Shown here piece by piece: positions 32,901 through 43,594 of a stretch of DNA of 64,000 nt. A program made the translations under genes and the position numbers. The notes beneath the pieces were generated by a model. The model searched no databases, had not been told where the DNA came from, and worked only from the letters and a program-made list of their open reading frames with translations. The number at the start of each line of letters is the position of its first letter. The first letter of the stretch is position 1. This DNA comes from Notospermus geniculatus. Lineage: Eukaryota > Nemertea > Pilidiophora > Heteronemertea > Lineidae. The stretch lies in the NCBI GenBank assembly GCA_002633025.1, contig NMRB01000568.1, forward strand, positions 49,134 through 113,133, read 5' to 3'.

Positions 32901-35900
32901 CAACACTGGCCAATGAGAATACAGCAAAAAATCATGTGATTTCTATTAAAGCCAAAATGGCTGCCGAACAAAGGATTCCCGCCAAAATTCCTGCAACTTG
33001 TTGCGAACTTTTGCAACTAATCACGCTGGATGTTGCTATGTGTAAACGTCACAGAGGTATAGACTGCAACAAGTTGCAGGTTGCAGCAACTTGCAACTTG
33101 GTGCAACCTAGTGTAAATCCCCCTTTATTCTTTCTTACCTCTGCTGCCTCAAGCTGATTTCCAGTTGCGCACTGGCCGCAGCACTCTGCGAAGGCGGGGT
33201 CAGTATCCGGGCCGCATGTCAGGTCAGCGCAAAGGAACTTGTCACATTTGAAGTTTCCGTCGTCCTCGCACGAACAAACGAAGCAGGGGTCTTTCATACC
33301 GTACGGTGCCCATTTCTCACCGACGTTGTATTCCTGGCCCATATAATCACAGGTTGTGCCGGATTCTGTGGAGAAAAATAGTGAAAACTTAGTGTAGTTG
33401 GTGAAATTTTCTTTTCAAATACGTCTCTGAAAATGATTTTTGTGATATGTCGTCTTCTCCAGTGCTGATGATTAAAAAGTTACAACATTTGCCTATTACA
33501 TGCTCCTTGTCAGCAAATAGGCCTAATTGGCCCTTTGGGTGATCTAGTGAGTACAGACATCCAGTGAAATACTATAATTCCACTTTGCCCCAGAGCACAT
33601 GGTATTTTCAATCACGTGCCCTTGCAAGAATATGTACACATCATTAATCTCATCATAGGTGTTCCGCTTTACCCCGGTTTCTACTACAAGTACATGTACA
33701 TTGTACGTGGAATCGCTGATAAGCGCTGTGTTGGCAAGAATTCGCTCGACTTCGCCGGTCTTCGCTTNNNNNNNNNNNNNNNNNNNNNNNNNNNNNNNNN
33801 NNNNNNNNNNNNNNNNNNNNNNNNNNNNNNNNNNNNNNNNNNNNNNNNNNNNNNNNNNNNNNNNNNNNNNNNNNNNNNNNNNNNNNNNNNNNNNNNNNNN
33901 NNNNNNNNNNNNNNNNNNNNNNNNNNNNNNNNNNNNNNNNNNNNNNNNNNNNNNNNNNNNNNNNNNNNNNNNNNNNNNNNNNNNNNNNNNNNNNNNNNNN
34001 NNNNNNNNNNNNNNNNNNNNNNNNNNNNNNNNNNNNNNNNNNNNNNNNNNNNNNNNNNNNNNNNNNNNNNNNNNNNNNNNNNNNNNNNNNNNNNNNNNNN
34101 NNNNNNNNNNNNNNNNNNNNNNNNNNNNNNNNNNNNNNNNNNNNNNNNNNNNNNNNNNNNNNNNNNNNNNNNNNNNNNNNNNNNNNNNNNNNNNNNNNNN
34201 NNNNNNNNNNNNNNNNNNNNNNNNNNNNNNNNNNNNNNNNNNTAGATCCTCATCTCTGGGCTAATTTACATGCACTTCGTTAATTACTGCTAATTACTGC
34301 CAAGTCTGCGTCTGAGAAAGAGAACAAGACGGTCTTTTTTTCAAATGAAGTGAAGTTTTTATGTAAAGTGGGTCGGAGGATAATAGGGAGCACTACCAGT
34401 CAGCTTCCAGCAATGGAACCAATTAACTTTAATTCTAAATACCATTAAACTACTTTCCATGTTTCTTCTGCGTGTCTTGCATGACACGTTGCACGAAGCA
34501 GCTACTTGCTTGACCCAGACAGGCACCAATCAACGATCGCCTGTCTCTACAGTTAGCACTTAATTAACTGGTCCTTCAACTGTTGTCTGTACAACAAAAG
34601 TTGGCGGAAACAAATCGTCAGCTGAGAATTAACTGGTTCTATAATATGCGTTTTTAGCTTGACCCAAACTCCCTGTCCCTTTTTCTCTTGCAGGCACACG
34701 AAGTCAGTCAGGGTCAAGTTGAAAATGTACATACCAGTTCTTCAGCGGACGAAATATATCTCTGTCGTACATGATGCAGGATATTTTCTGGGGTTTTGGG
34801 GGGGGTCGTTTTTGTCATCGATCACTTTTTAGGCCTGCACCTGCCTGTTTCTTTAAATTAATTCTACTGTTTTGTACGAGTTCGTCCGTATGTTCACTGT
34901 GCACCATTTGTCGAGTGAAAACTGTTCTTACTGGTTTCTAGAATTGTTTTACTGTCATGTTTTGGTGTTATTGTAGTGTGGTGTAACGTTTTAGAATGTT
35001 CCCCATCTATGAGTGTTCCCCTACAACTGTCTGACGAAATATGCTGTGAGAGAAATGTGTCAATCTATCTTCCAGCATTTTTGGTCAAACAATAAGAAGA
35101 AACACTGCCAGTAACATTGAAACTTGTTAGTAAAGCACCCAGTAACGCTGAAACATGTTAGCAATAGTACCCAGTACCCAGTGTCCTCTTCGTAAGTACC
35201 CAGTAACAGAAAAACTTGTCAGCAAACTACCCAGTAACACTAACAGTGAAACTTGTCAGCAAAGTACCCAGCAACACTGAAACTTTGTTACTAAACACCC
35301 AGTGACATGAAACTTGTGAGTAAAGAACCCAGTAGCACTGAAACTTGTTGGTAAAGTACCCAGTAACAGTGAAACTTGTCAGCAAACTACCCAGTGACAG
35401 TGAAACTTGTCAGCAAACTACCCAGTAACTGTGAAACTTGTCAGCAAACTACCCAGTAACAGTGAAACATGTAAGTAAAGCACCCAGTAACGTTGAAAAT
35501 ATTGTTTGTAAAGTAACCTATGAGCCTGAAAATTAGTATACCCAGTACCCACTGAAACTTGTTAGTAAAGTACCCAGTGACAGTGAAACTTGTCAGCAAA
35601 CTACCCAGTAACAGTGAAACTTGTAAATAAAGCACCCAGTAATGTTGAAATTTGTTAGTAAAGTAACCACTGAGCCCGAAAACTAAACATGTTAGTATTG
35701 TACCCAGTATCCACTGAAACTTGTTAGTAAAGCACCCAGTTACATGATACTTGGTTACTAAAGCACCCAGTAACACTGCATCTTCAATTCGGTTGCACGA
35801 CTTGCCAAGAAACCAGCCCACTAAAACTTGTCCTTGCCAACTATGTTAAAATGGAGTATGCACGGCTTGACTCATGGGAAACAGAAACTCGAGAAGCCAG

Positions 35901-37191
35901 TTTTTTTCAGCCGTGCTGTTATCATTGTCATGGCAAACGTTTTTATGCCATGTTTCAACGCTTGCTCACACTGAGCGAGTTTTTCCCAAGTTGAGAGCAT
36001 CCGAAAAATACCAAATTATTTCATTGGCCTTTTTACTCATTTTGCCCACCCGTATTACGCGATGAATGATCACGACAATACACAAATCTCATAACTTTGA
36101 TCGCAGTGTGAACAAGGCATAATGACATTGATCACTGTGTGAACAGCACTGTCATAACCTTGATCACACCGCGAACAACAATGTCGTAACATTGACCACG
36201 GTGTGAACAACAATGTTATAACCTTGATCACAGTCACAGTGTGAACAACAATGTCGTAACCTTGATCACAGTGTGAACAACAATGTTAATGTCATAAGCT
36301 TGATCACAGTGTGAACATAACATCGGTCACATAACACTAGGCCTATTTTATATCCTCTTAGGCCTATCACTATGTGAACACAGGTCATTTTCCTGTTCTG
36401 CGTGTGAAAACTAACGATACACTAGTAGTCACAGTGTGAACGGGTGAACACATGTGAACAATATAGTGAACATCGTCGTTATGCGGTCACACTGACTGTG
36501 TCGCACTGCGACTGCTTTTTGACTCATGCACAAACTCTTGCATGCACTTGGTGACCGAGAAACAGTGTTCCAAGACTGTAAGCGAATGAGAAATTCAAAG
36601 CTATTGGAACTTGCTCTGTTCTTTTGGATTTGGTTCGAAAAATTACACATTACAAATTCTGTGCTCGGTAGGCCTACCTGTGACGTCATCGCGACCACAG
36701 GCTGAAACGTGGCCGCAAGACCACACCCAAACGGACCTGTATCACTATGATTATTGCACTGTCGAAAGCTTAGGACATCGCAGAATTCACTCTTTCGGCG
36801 CCGAAAGCGACTGCGACAGATGTGAATTTGAATTGGCCAATGAAAATTGAGCATTCACTATCACGTGTGCGAGGTATCGCGTCGTCGACTCTTGGCGTCG
36901 GTAGGGTGAACTCCGCGTTTCCAACAACAGTGCATGAACTATAGAGACCCAGAGTAATTCCAATGTGCACTTTAGTCCAAATGTAGAATAGTCCCGTGGC
37001 GTTGTTTTCTACCGGCTCTCGCTCCTTTCACGTCATATCCAGGGAGCTGCCGATGTCCTATCCAGAAAAATCTGACCGAAAGAATCGACGCATGCTGATA
37101 ATTTGAGGAACTTACCCTTGACTACTCCTGCTGCCGCTATCGTGACTATGGTCAAAAGCCCGAGGGCCTGCATCACAGTGTCCCGCGACAT
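19227..37191 (-). CDS. Fibrillar procollagen alpha chain, complete gene (17 coding exons)
   Basis: Structural extracellular-matrix protein that forms a trimer in the ER and is secreted for fibril assembly. Coding exons in gene order: 37191-37116 (signal peptide), 33365-33139, 31951-31661, 31002-30850, 30471-30112, 29661-29518, 28607-28401, 27685-27460, 26949-26816, 25853-25691, 24361-24111, 23848-23471, 22940-21834, 20944-20779, 20621-20440, 20016-19795, 19373-19227. They total 4,434 nt, or 1,477 residues, close to vertebrate COL1A1/COL2A1 length. Every junction keeps phase. Domain order is signal peptide, VWC, short minor helix, N-telopeptide-like segment, 1,014-residue Gly-X-Y helix, C-telopeptide and COLFI C-propeptide: the layout of clade A chains of the COL2A1 type. 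Nearly all introns have standard GT-AG ends; one C-propeptide donor (after 20440) is weak and was fixed by phase. Orthology to one vertebrate chain is not claimed. Confidence 0.95.
19461..19593. repeat. Family A foldback element, intron of the proximal C-propeptide
   Basis: Counterpart of 4,794-4,923 in the other block copy; same arms and loop. Confidence 0.85.
21283..21531. repeat. Family F hairpin element, intact, at the right edge of block copy 2
   Basis: Arms of about 95 bases. The left starts TTAACTGCTGAACTGCATGC; the right ends CATGCAGTTCAGCTTTAA. In block copy 1 only the left arm exists (6,590-6,692). A diverged relative with the same ends is at 8,560-8,760. Confidence 0.8.
21834..31002 (-). 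CDS. Procollagen major triple-helix exons (10 exons) and C-telopeptide
   Basis: Ten exons of 153, 360, 144, 207, 226, 134, 163, 251, 378 and 1,107 nt encode Gly-X-Y from GPPGPRG to GPPGDS, which adds to exactly 338 triplets (1,014 residues), the classical fibrillar length. Two introns (27460/26949 and 25691/24361) split a Gly codon after its first base; the others fall between triplets. The only break is one Ser in a Gly position (codon AGC at 23693-23695, helix residue 598). A KGHMGF motif near helix residue 84 matches the N-side cross-link site. The last exon ends with a 27-residue telopeptide ([15 protein letters not shown]..., one Lys). Confidence 0.95.
23028..23312. repeat. Foldback with TTTACAC termini in a collagen intron
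   Basis: The ends AGCCCTGTTTACACTACA and TGTGTAGTGTGACCAAGGCT, plus internal CTGTCTACACCTG and AGTGTAGACG, are loosely paired. It resembles the AGGTGTAAACACGGCT ends near 8,325 and 10,065. Confidence 0.5.
23894..24084. repeat. Long hairpin in a collagen intron
   Basis: The arms CACGGGCACCCCGAACACTG and ACTGTCAGTAATGATTTGAC with CGCAGTTTCC continue for about 80 bases and are mirrored after a short GAGAGCTTCGGAGCTCTC centre. A recent, nearly perfect foldback in a 250-base intron. Confidence 0.85.
24688..25430. repeat. Tandem interspersed-repeat modules in a collagen intron
   Basis: Two diverged modules of about 250 bases (each with CTCGAGTRTTATGT, GCCCCCTAGTGGCAAAGT, CCGAAATTTTGTCT and AGCTCAAACCATTA-like words). 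A GTACGGACGTACGAACGTAC tail and GCCTTGCGGGCTAAAAATG follow. This looks like the 3' end of a retroelement or SINE; no reverse transcriptase is visible. Confidence 0.5.
27071..27292. repeat. Family B nested hairpin element, in a collagen intron
   Basis: The arms contain TTTTCGACCCCAACCGGGGT and its complement. The inner arm pair GGCTGGAACTTTACAATCCG is shared with the element at 54,540. The one-sided tag AGCACAAAAATCGACACACG is on the left. Confidence 0.8.
30545..30669. repeat. Family C foldback element in a collagen intron
   Basis: TATGAATAAAGACTGGCAAA and TTTGCTAGTCTTTATTCTTA arms; same internal words as 7,451-7,575 in the opposite orientation. It carries AATAAA on both strands. Confidence 0.85.
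31053..31206. repeat. Family D foldback element in a collagen intron
   Basis: TTAGGGAGGTTTAGAAATCA and TGATTTCTAAACATCCCTAA arms, with inner ACGATAAACGTAAAC and GACAACGTTATTTTTCAT words. Confidence 0.85.
31337..31503. repeat. Second family D foldback element in the same collagen intron
   Basis: Same arms (TTAGGGAGGTTAAGAAATCA ... CTCTAAACCTCCCTA) as 31,053-31,206, lying 130 bases away. A truncated relative with one good arm is at 43,718-43,850. Confidence 0.85.
31661..31951 (-). CDS. Procollagen exon 3: minor helix and N-telopeptide-like segment
   Basis: This 97-codon exon begins with a charged non-helical lead (Arg-Arg-His-Tyr-Asp...), then about a dozen Gly-X-Y triplets starting [10 protein letters not shown]. 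It breaks into a non-collagenous stretch with an unusual [14 protein letters not shown] motif and ends Ser-Ser-Leu-Thr-Ala-Ala-Pro just before the major helix. By position this is the minor triple helix, N-proteinase region and N-telopeptide. A Lys in GEKGPR is the only candidate cross-linking lysine in that stretch. The aromatic WWGYL/YQ patch is not something I recognise from vertebrate fibrillar chains. Confidence 0.88.
33139..33365 (-). CDS. Procollagen exon 2: von Willebrand factor C domain
   Basis: After Glu-Ser-Gly-Thr-Thr the exon encodes a VWC (chordin-type cysteine-rich) domain with ten cysteines: a lead Cys, the PCFVCSC cluster, KC and LC, LTC, and the closing ECCGQC. In clade A procollagens (COL1A1, COL2A1, COL3A1) this domain sits in the N-propeptide directly after the signal peptide, as here, and can bind BMP/TGF-beta ligands. 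The exon starts in phase 1 and ends in phase 0 (Glu-Ala-Ala-Glu, then a GTAAGAA donor). Confidence 0.93.
33768..34242. other. Assembly gap (475 N) in procollagen intron 1
   Basis: Run of N between coding exons 1 and 2 of the procollagen gene. The two flanking exons already join in phase, so no coding exon is required here. Confidence 0.95.
35100..35805. repeat. Degenerate tandem repeat in procollagen intron 1
   Basis: About twenty units of roughly 31 bases built on ACCCAGTAACAGTGAAACTT plus GTCAGCAAACT. Units vary by substitution and small indels. Confidence 0.85.
36076..36445. repeat. Second tandem repeat field in procollagen intron 1
   Basis: Degenerate units of about 30 bases built on ATAACCTTGATCACAGTGTG plus AACAACAATGTC. 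The unit is unrelated to the field at 35.1-35.8 kb. Confidence 0.8.
37116..37191 (-). CDS. Procollagen exon 1: signal peptide
   Basis: The ATG at 37191 opens a 25-codon segment with Met-Ser-Arg-Asp, then a hydrophobic core ([14 protein letters not shown]) and Val-Val-Lys. This is a typical secretory signal, and it stops one base into the next codon at a GTAAG donor. The leftover G joins AA of the next exon to give Glu. The first intron is about 3.75 kb, contains the 475-base N gap, and carries two tandem-repeat fields. Confidence 0.9.
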
Positions 37192-37370
37192 GATGTCCTG
37201 GCGAAGCAGGACACTTCAAAGTTTCAAAGCACTTTCCCTCGCGGGAATATCTCTTTGGTCCTCAGAGCCGTCCGTAGGCCCTAGTGCTACCTTATAGCAT
37301 CACTTGACAAATCCCACGGAAGGACTTGAGGATCTCTGGCTACTAGCGCCTTGAACACGCCTTACACAGG

Positions 37371-37380
37371 CTTATAAAGC
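37371..37380 (-). promoter_or_regulatory. Candidate TATA box of the procollagen gene
   Basis: The reverse strand reads GCTTTATAAG, about 180 bases upstream of the ATG at 37191, which leaves room for a 5' UTR of roughly 150 bases. Position and match are reasonable for a core promoter, but no transcript evidence is available. Confidence 0.45.
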
Positions 37381-38690
37381 GCCTACTTGGAAGACGGTGT
37401 TCTGGACCAATCAGCTTCAAGAACCTGTGCCCACTGCCCATACTTCAGGCAGAGCAGACCTGCGCGCGCACGGTTGTTCTTTGTCTCCGTGGAGGTGCAG
37501 CGTGGAGTTGGTCTGGATGGGTGGGATGCTGGAACTCAACCTCGACCTATCATTTCCTTCTCTTGCCTCGCAGTGAAATCAGCATACTATCAACCGCCAC
37601 TGGGCAGTGGGACGAGGTTGGGTAAATAATCTTTGTCCTAGACGCTCGTTTTTTCTAATCACGCAGACGAAAGTTGATAATTGAAGACAGAAGAAGACAG
37701 TCCAAGGAACCAATTGTCTTATAGCGTCTCTTTGTTCACAAGTACAATTCTTTCTTGTCTTTATTCAGGCCAGAATTTGCCCCCGTAATCTAAGGTCATG
37801 CTGAAGATACGGGTCGTCTTAGAGTAAGCACTGCATCCTACACAGAGGCCTATCATTATTTCTGACTTAGTAGCAGCGTTTTAACCCATTTGTACATTTT
37901 GAGATGCTGCATGCAGCCGTCGATCTCACACGTGTTAGGAATAGGTGCTATGGGTGTCCTTGCACACTGTACATGTAGTGTATTGTAGGCCTACCTAGAA
38001 GGTGTCAGTACATCTCAACTTGTGCGGACTAAGAAACCAGCTTTTTTCGGGGACAACGACCCTGATACATACTGGACGCCTCGTACCAGGTTCTTAAAAT
38101 CCTGGAATGTGGAAAAAAAATTCGTAACTCTCCGCTAACGACCCCGTACCTGTACAAAAAGTCAAGGATTCAAAATCTGCAAAAAATTTACATGCGGCGG
38201 ATATCCACCAATCAGAGGAAGTCGTTTGTTTTAGCCCGGCGCTGTCCTACCAACTGACCAATCACGCAAACGCAGATATAAGTGACATGGCCTTCATATT
38301 ACCAAAAATAGATATTTTTGATATTTACCACTGTTGCGTCGTGAAGGTTGACACAAAAAATCTGTTCGCCTCTCGATGGGCCCGTGGCCTTGGCATTTGC
38401 AATTCGAAGAACCCGAGAATGTACCCGGATTTCTAACTTCGCGTTCAGAGCAGTCACTGGGTCATTCCAGCTGAGAGGCTATTAATCCCCGTCAGAAAAT
38501 GGCCTTCAAATTACTGCCATCCTAGATTTGGGTTTCACGTGCATTCCCCGGACGAGGAGTCCCCCTGTTTCGGAATTCCCGTTTTGATGCAAACCAACAT
38601 CTGCAGTCTGAATCGCTGTCAGGCTCTCTTCCCGTTTCTAAGTTTCAATCCTCACAGGGAAACATCCCAATTCCCGGCGTCAAAAATCCA

Positions 38691-38909
38691 AATAGAGAGT
38701 TTTCGCAAGGCTCCCGGAACGCCAACCCGAACGTCTATCCTTTTTTCGGCGCTCTCTTCGTGGCATCCAATATTGGGTGTGGCGTTTCGGGGTATGCGAA
38801 AACGCCAACGCGAACGCCAAACATATTGTACGATGCCACGAAGAGAGCACCGAACAAAAGGATATACGTTCGCGTTGGCGTTTCGGGGGCTTTGCGAAAA
38901 CTCTACATG
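38691..38909. repeat. Family A foldback, two elements partly fused
   Basis: An outer pair of arms (AGAGAGTTTTCGCAAGGCTC and GGGGCTTTGCGAAAACTCTA) encloses a second right-arm/left-arm pair near 38,778-38,820. This looks like one family A element inserted in, or recombined with, another. Confidence 0.75.
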
Positions 38910-39472
38910 ATTGTATAATCTCTAACACTGGCCCTTGAGGACTCGAAACTTGTTTGCGTTTTTCGGACCACCCGTTGATCAATTAATGCATGTTTCCAAT
39001 CAGATATCAATCAAATACAACTGAGATGGATGAAAAAAACCAATTAGTCAATTTGAGATAAGAAATGTGTTAAAGAGTCTGGCAGTATTGTCTAATCGTT
39101 TAGGATGGGTGAGGTCAAAATCCGAGGTGTCGAACCCGGTGCTGCAGTGTGGTCCGTGAAAAAATGTCTGTTTGTACAACTCGGCAATCTTCTGCCGGAT
39201 TCAGGCGCGGTGTCATGCCTCATTCTGCAAGCTTGTTCCACTGTTATACTTCAGTGGAACGGAAACCCCGTCAGCCGGTGTACCAGAGGAGAAAGTCCTA
39301 AGAATGCAAGTCCGGGACACATAGTCGACTATGGTCATGGTCTCTATAACCATATACATGTAACCTAATCCTTCGTTGAACAATAAACCCGGACTTAGAT
39401 TCCAGGGGACTATGATCCCTGCCACACCAGTCGGAAGGAAAATACTGTATACGGTTTGTTACATTCTAATCT

Positions 39473-39597
39473 CTGACGATTGCTTTCTATAGCCAATATT
39501 TCAATAAAAGTGGACACCTTTTACAGGGGGACACGATTGCTTTCTATAGCCAATATTTCAATAAAAGTGGACACCTTTTTACAGGGGGATATTTTTC
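39473..39597. repeat. Exact tandem duplication of about 60 bases
   Basis: ACGATTGCTTTCTATAGCCA through CCTTTTACAGGGGGA occurs twice in direct succession, differing by one T. Confidence 0.85.
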
Positions 39598-39599
39598 TT

Positions 39600-40052
39600 G
39601 GTTAGTGATAAAACCCGGAACGAAACGAAACGAAATGAAATCATCGAAATGGGCATGATTTGCATCACTTTATTTTCGTTTTATTGTCTTATTGAAATAC
39701 CGATATTTAAATGGTTAACGGAGAATCTGCTCCGACATTGACGCTTGCTTTATGCATCAACTGAATGAGTGAAGAAAACGCAGAACAAAAACTGGCGGTA
39801 ACTTGAGGAGCACCGAAGGAAATTTCGTACATGATGATTCTGATTGATTTTAAAATAATAATTCAATTTGATTTTGTGTGGTATGTCGAAAAAAAAATTC
39901 AATCTCAAGACGGAAGCAAACACTTGCAACAAAATGACACTTAATTAGGCCTACCGGTACGTTAATTCTCAAATTCCTTGCGAGTCCCATTTCGATGATT
40001 TCGATGATTTCATTTCGTTTCGTTTCATTCCGGGTTTTATCACTAACCATTT
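39600..40052. repeat. Foldback with 55-base arms
   Basis: GGTTAGTGATAAAACCCGGA with ACGAAACGAAATGAAATC is mirrored at 39,990-40,050. The 340-base interior is AT-rich and has no ORF that I recognise. Confidence 0.75.
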
Positions 40053-42133
40053 TTCTTTACTGTTACAACGATAGTGAACCAAAACATGTCCATTCTTCTA
40101 CGGTACAGGCGTCTTTTCTTATTCCTGACATGAGAAACTGGAAAAAGCAATAAATCTTGATTCTTCTCAGCTGTTTTACGACATGATGAAAATAAAAATA
40201 TTGTAAAAGTTATACGCATCGGGGGCTGGTAATAAACTGGTGGCCTCGCACTACGATATAAAATTCATGTAGTTCGTGCTACTATACGATGACGCCAGGT
40301 AAACCAAGGACACATGCCGAGAAGGTGACAGAACTCGCGTTATCTTGCCCTACATTGATTTACCTGCGACGTGCTGCAGCTCTTTTCTCGCCCAAAAGTA
40401 TAGAGGATAAAAATCTTTTTACTGAAACAGTAGAAAAAGCAATGTTTCCATGACGCCTATTTCTCTCTAAAAATCCTCCGAAACCCTTAACTACGTATTG
40501 CGTACTGGCTCCACTAGATGAAATCAAAACGTCTCTATTAGTCTCCCCCGGTTCAGATTGGCGATGATATTATTGGAAAAGGATCCATGTTTTAGAAGTT
40601 CAGAGGGGGTCATCATTTGGAACTCGTTGGGTTGGTACGAACTAACAACTGGGGTTCATAAATAATGAGTACTCCCCACAGACTGCGTTTGTTACGTTTC
40701 GTTCGAAACTTTTTGATCCTGCACGACACTATCTTTGGCGTCGAAATGAGCCGAAATCAGGGACGAGGCAAACTCTTGATAAATACGAGGATGCACCCTT
40801 AATTTGGAAAGGGCTCGTCGACTCCAGTGTCATTACAGAAGATAATAGCCATATCCATCGTTATCCGTTGTTATTTTTGTAATTTGCCTTCGCTTTCATC
40901 CAGCGCCTTCTAATCTATCTTTAGCTCTCTTACTCACCCGATTGCACTTTTTCGTTTCGCGGCGTACGTCGTAAAAAGTCATTGTTTTAGTTCTAATTTT
41001 ATAGGTATTTCGCTCCCGGTCACTTGTAGGCCGGATCGGAAGCTACCCCGGAAACCCCAGAGAGTTGGACAAAGACTAAACACCTACTGCACAATTAAAA
41101 GTTTTTTTTTAAGGATGAATCATCTGTGCATCATGGGCAGTTTCTTACGATGTACTGATGGTCAGGAATAATTACATGTCTTTGGCGAGTATTTGGATAC
41201 CGTACCTTTCGTTTCGTTTCATTTACATGTCCGGGTTACATGTATACTGTACTTTCTTATCTAAAGGCGCGCTCCCCAACATTCAGGCCTCTGTCCATTC
41301 CCATGGCTATGAATGAATGAAAAAAAGTTGGCCAATGGCATGTAGAGACAGGAGGTTCGTCACATGACCACGCAGGCCCGTAGGAGCCGGGGGGGGCCGG
41401 GGGGTCCCGGCCCCCCCCCACTTTTTGCCAAAAAATACCTTGGCCCAAATGTCCATTTTATATGCCCATATTTTTGCTCTCAGATCCCAGGAAAATGCAT
41501 CTAAAGCACTTAAAATTGTCAAAATTTTCTGGGGGAGCACCCACAGACCCCCCGTTTTGGCTTTCCACTTCCTTTTCCATGCTCAGCGCACCGTCGAGCT
41601 ACGCCCCCTTTCTGTCAACCCTGCATCCGGCCCTGCCAGGGCCCCCCCACTCATCAGAGGGCTGCTACGGGCCTGCCACGTACTTCACTTTGGTCAATTT
41701 CATATGTCTGAACGTCATGTTTGAACAGTCATGGCATTGCTAGCTGTGTATTGCCACTTAGTTCTCAATACAAAGAAGGAAACACTAAAAAACGGTGAAT
41801 ATTGGCAGGTATCAGGGCCGTAGCTATTTTGTTTTCGCTAGGGGGGCATTTTAAGCAAACGAGCTCCCCGGACGTAGGCTTGGCCTTCGAGCGCCACAGG
41901 GGCCTGTTTTGCGGGGGGTCTGGGGGCCTCCCCCCAAAAAATTTTGAAAATTAGAAGCTCTGAGATGCGATTTGAGGTCAATTTCCTGCACTCTGAGACA
42001 CGAACAATTCTGATCTTTTATCCCATTTGATTTTGCTGAAAAAATTTTTTTTTGAACAATTGGCCTGGGGGGGGCATTTGCCCCCCCCCCCCCTGTCCCT
42101 ATGCTAGGTACGGGCCTGGGTATTACATGAAAT

Positions 42134-42388
42134 GGAGTAACAAATAAAACTGGAAAATAAGAAGACGGAAATTTTGGAATTTTGCGCGAATTTTTCAATT
42201 TCTCAAATTGGGAGAAGTTTTTCCCCATTTTGAGAAATATCGCCCGAAAAATCAGACAAAATGTCATGTCATTTCAAGAAAATTTCTCAAAATGGCGGAA
42301 AAGTTCTCCCAATTTGAGAAATTGAAAATATCGCGCAAAATTCCAAAATTTCCCACTTCTTTTATTTTCCACTTTTATTTGTAACTCC
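42134..42388. repeat. Foldback with about 110-base arms
   Basis: GGAGTAACAAATAAAACTGG and ATTTTGGAATTTTGCGCG plus TCAATTTCTCAAATTGGGAG are mirrored in the right half, ending TTTTATTTGTAACTCC. Confidence 0.8.
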
Positions 42389-42840
42389 CTTATGATTACA
42401 TACTAGGCCTTTCATTGTTGCTTTATTGGATTGGACCACAAATAGCATGATGGAGTCTATTGATTAGGCCTACCATTTTGAAAATGGCTACGTTACAATG
42501 GGAGCCAAGGGTCAGACGTCGCGTTTCAACCGCAGTATCTTCACACACATGACGTCCTGTATCCAAGTTTACAGTAGACTTCACCAACATAACTTTGCTC
42601 TACAATTGTATCCATCTAGGCCTAGACTTTGCCGACAGATATTAAACGCTGGATCACTTTCTTTCAAAGAATTCCTTTCCACTAATTAACATCATTACCC
42701 TACACTTTAACATAATTGTCCCAATTGTAGTCTGTAATACATGTGCATGACCTCAACAGTTTAAACTTTGACCCTGTGAATGTCTGTTCGTTCAACTCCT
42801 AGACATAGACAGGGGTAAAACGTTACAAATGAACACTGCT

Positions 42841-43135
42841 AAGGGTGGCTGACGCGATTCGTTGACGCATGCGGCAAGTGCTTTTTTATTTTCCGCCGCA
42901 CTGCACGCAAACAAAGGTTTTGCCGCATGCGTCGCCCTATCGCATGCGAATCGCGTCAGGTGTATCCCTACCCTAAAGCCAGGCGCACATGTGCGGCAAA
43001 TCTCGATGCGGCAGGGGTGTTTTAAAGTCGACTGACCCGGATAAATGACAAGTCGACAGCGTTGGGTCAGTCAACTTTAAAAACACCCCCACCGCATCGA
43101 GATTTGCCGCACATGTGCGCCTAGCTTTAAGCCTC
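42841..43135. repeat. Two adjacent foldback elements
   Basis: The first (about 42,841-42,975) pairs TAAGGGTGGCTGACGCGATT with GAATCGCGTCAGGTGTATCC. The second (about 42,976-43,135) pairs AGCCAGGCGCACATGTGCGG with CCGCACATGTGCGCCTAGCT. Confidence 0.75.
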
Positions 43136-43467
43136 GTGCGGACCGAAAGCTGTTCATGCGTGATACAGAGGCAAAATAGGGGTCGTTGTCTGTTCAGGGG
43201 CGCACACAACCCCCTTAGCTGAAAATGAGATGTCCATTTTAAAGGGCCTCACGTCCTACACGTTATGTTATGACGGGTAAACGACCGGGTAAACGACATA
43301 CCCGGCCAAGCCGTCATTAATTACATGATACGCTTCTCGGCAATTGGAACTGCTACGTGACTAACTGGCAGTATCTCGACTTCAAACGCCCGACCGAGTT
43401 TTAATATGAGACTAATATTCCCATATTGAAGGGTGAACAACCTGAAGGACATTTTACTGGCAGATGA

Positions 43468-43594
43468 TGTTAGCGAGTTTTCGCAAAGCCCCGAAACGCC
43501 AACGCGAACGCCAAACCCATTGTCCGATGCCACGGAGAGAGCACAGAACAAAAGGACAGCGACGTTCGCGTTGGCGTTTCGGGGGCTTTGTAGA
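43468..43594. repeat. Family A foldback element
   Basis: Left arm GAGTTTTCGCAAAGCCCCGA and right arm CGTTGGCGTTTCGGGGGCTT with the standard loop (CCATTGTCCGATGCCACG). The last bases of the right terminus are replaced by unrelated sequence. Confidence 0.75.

Noticed and set aside
32714-33157. 147-codon plus-strand ORF with repeated GCAACTTGTTGC words
   Set aside because: It overlaps antisense to the VWC exon edge and to an intron repeat; no domain is recognised.
35100-36445. CRISPR-like array of regular repeats
   Set aside because: Units are contiguous and degenerate without unique spacers, in a eukaryotic intron; a minisatellite is the simple explanation.
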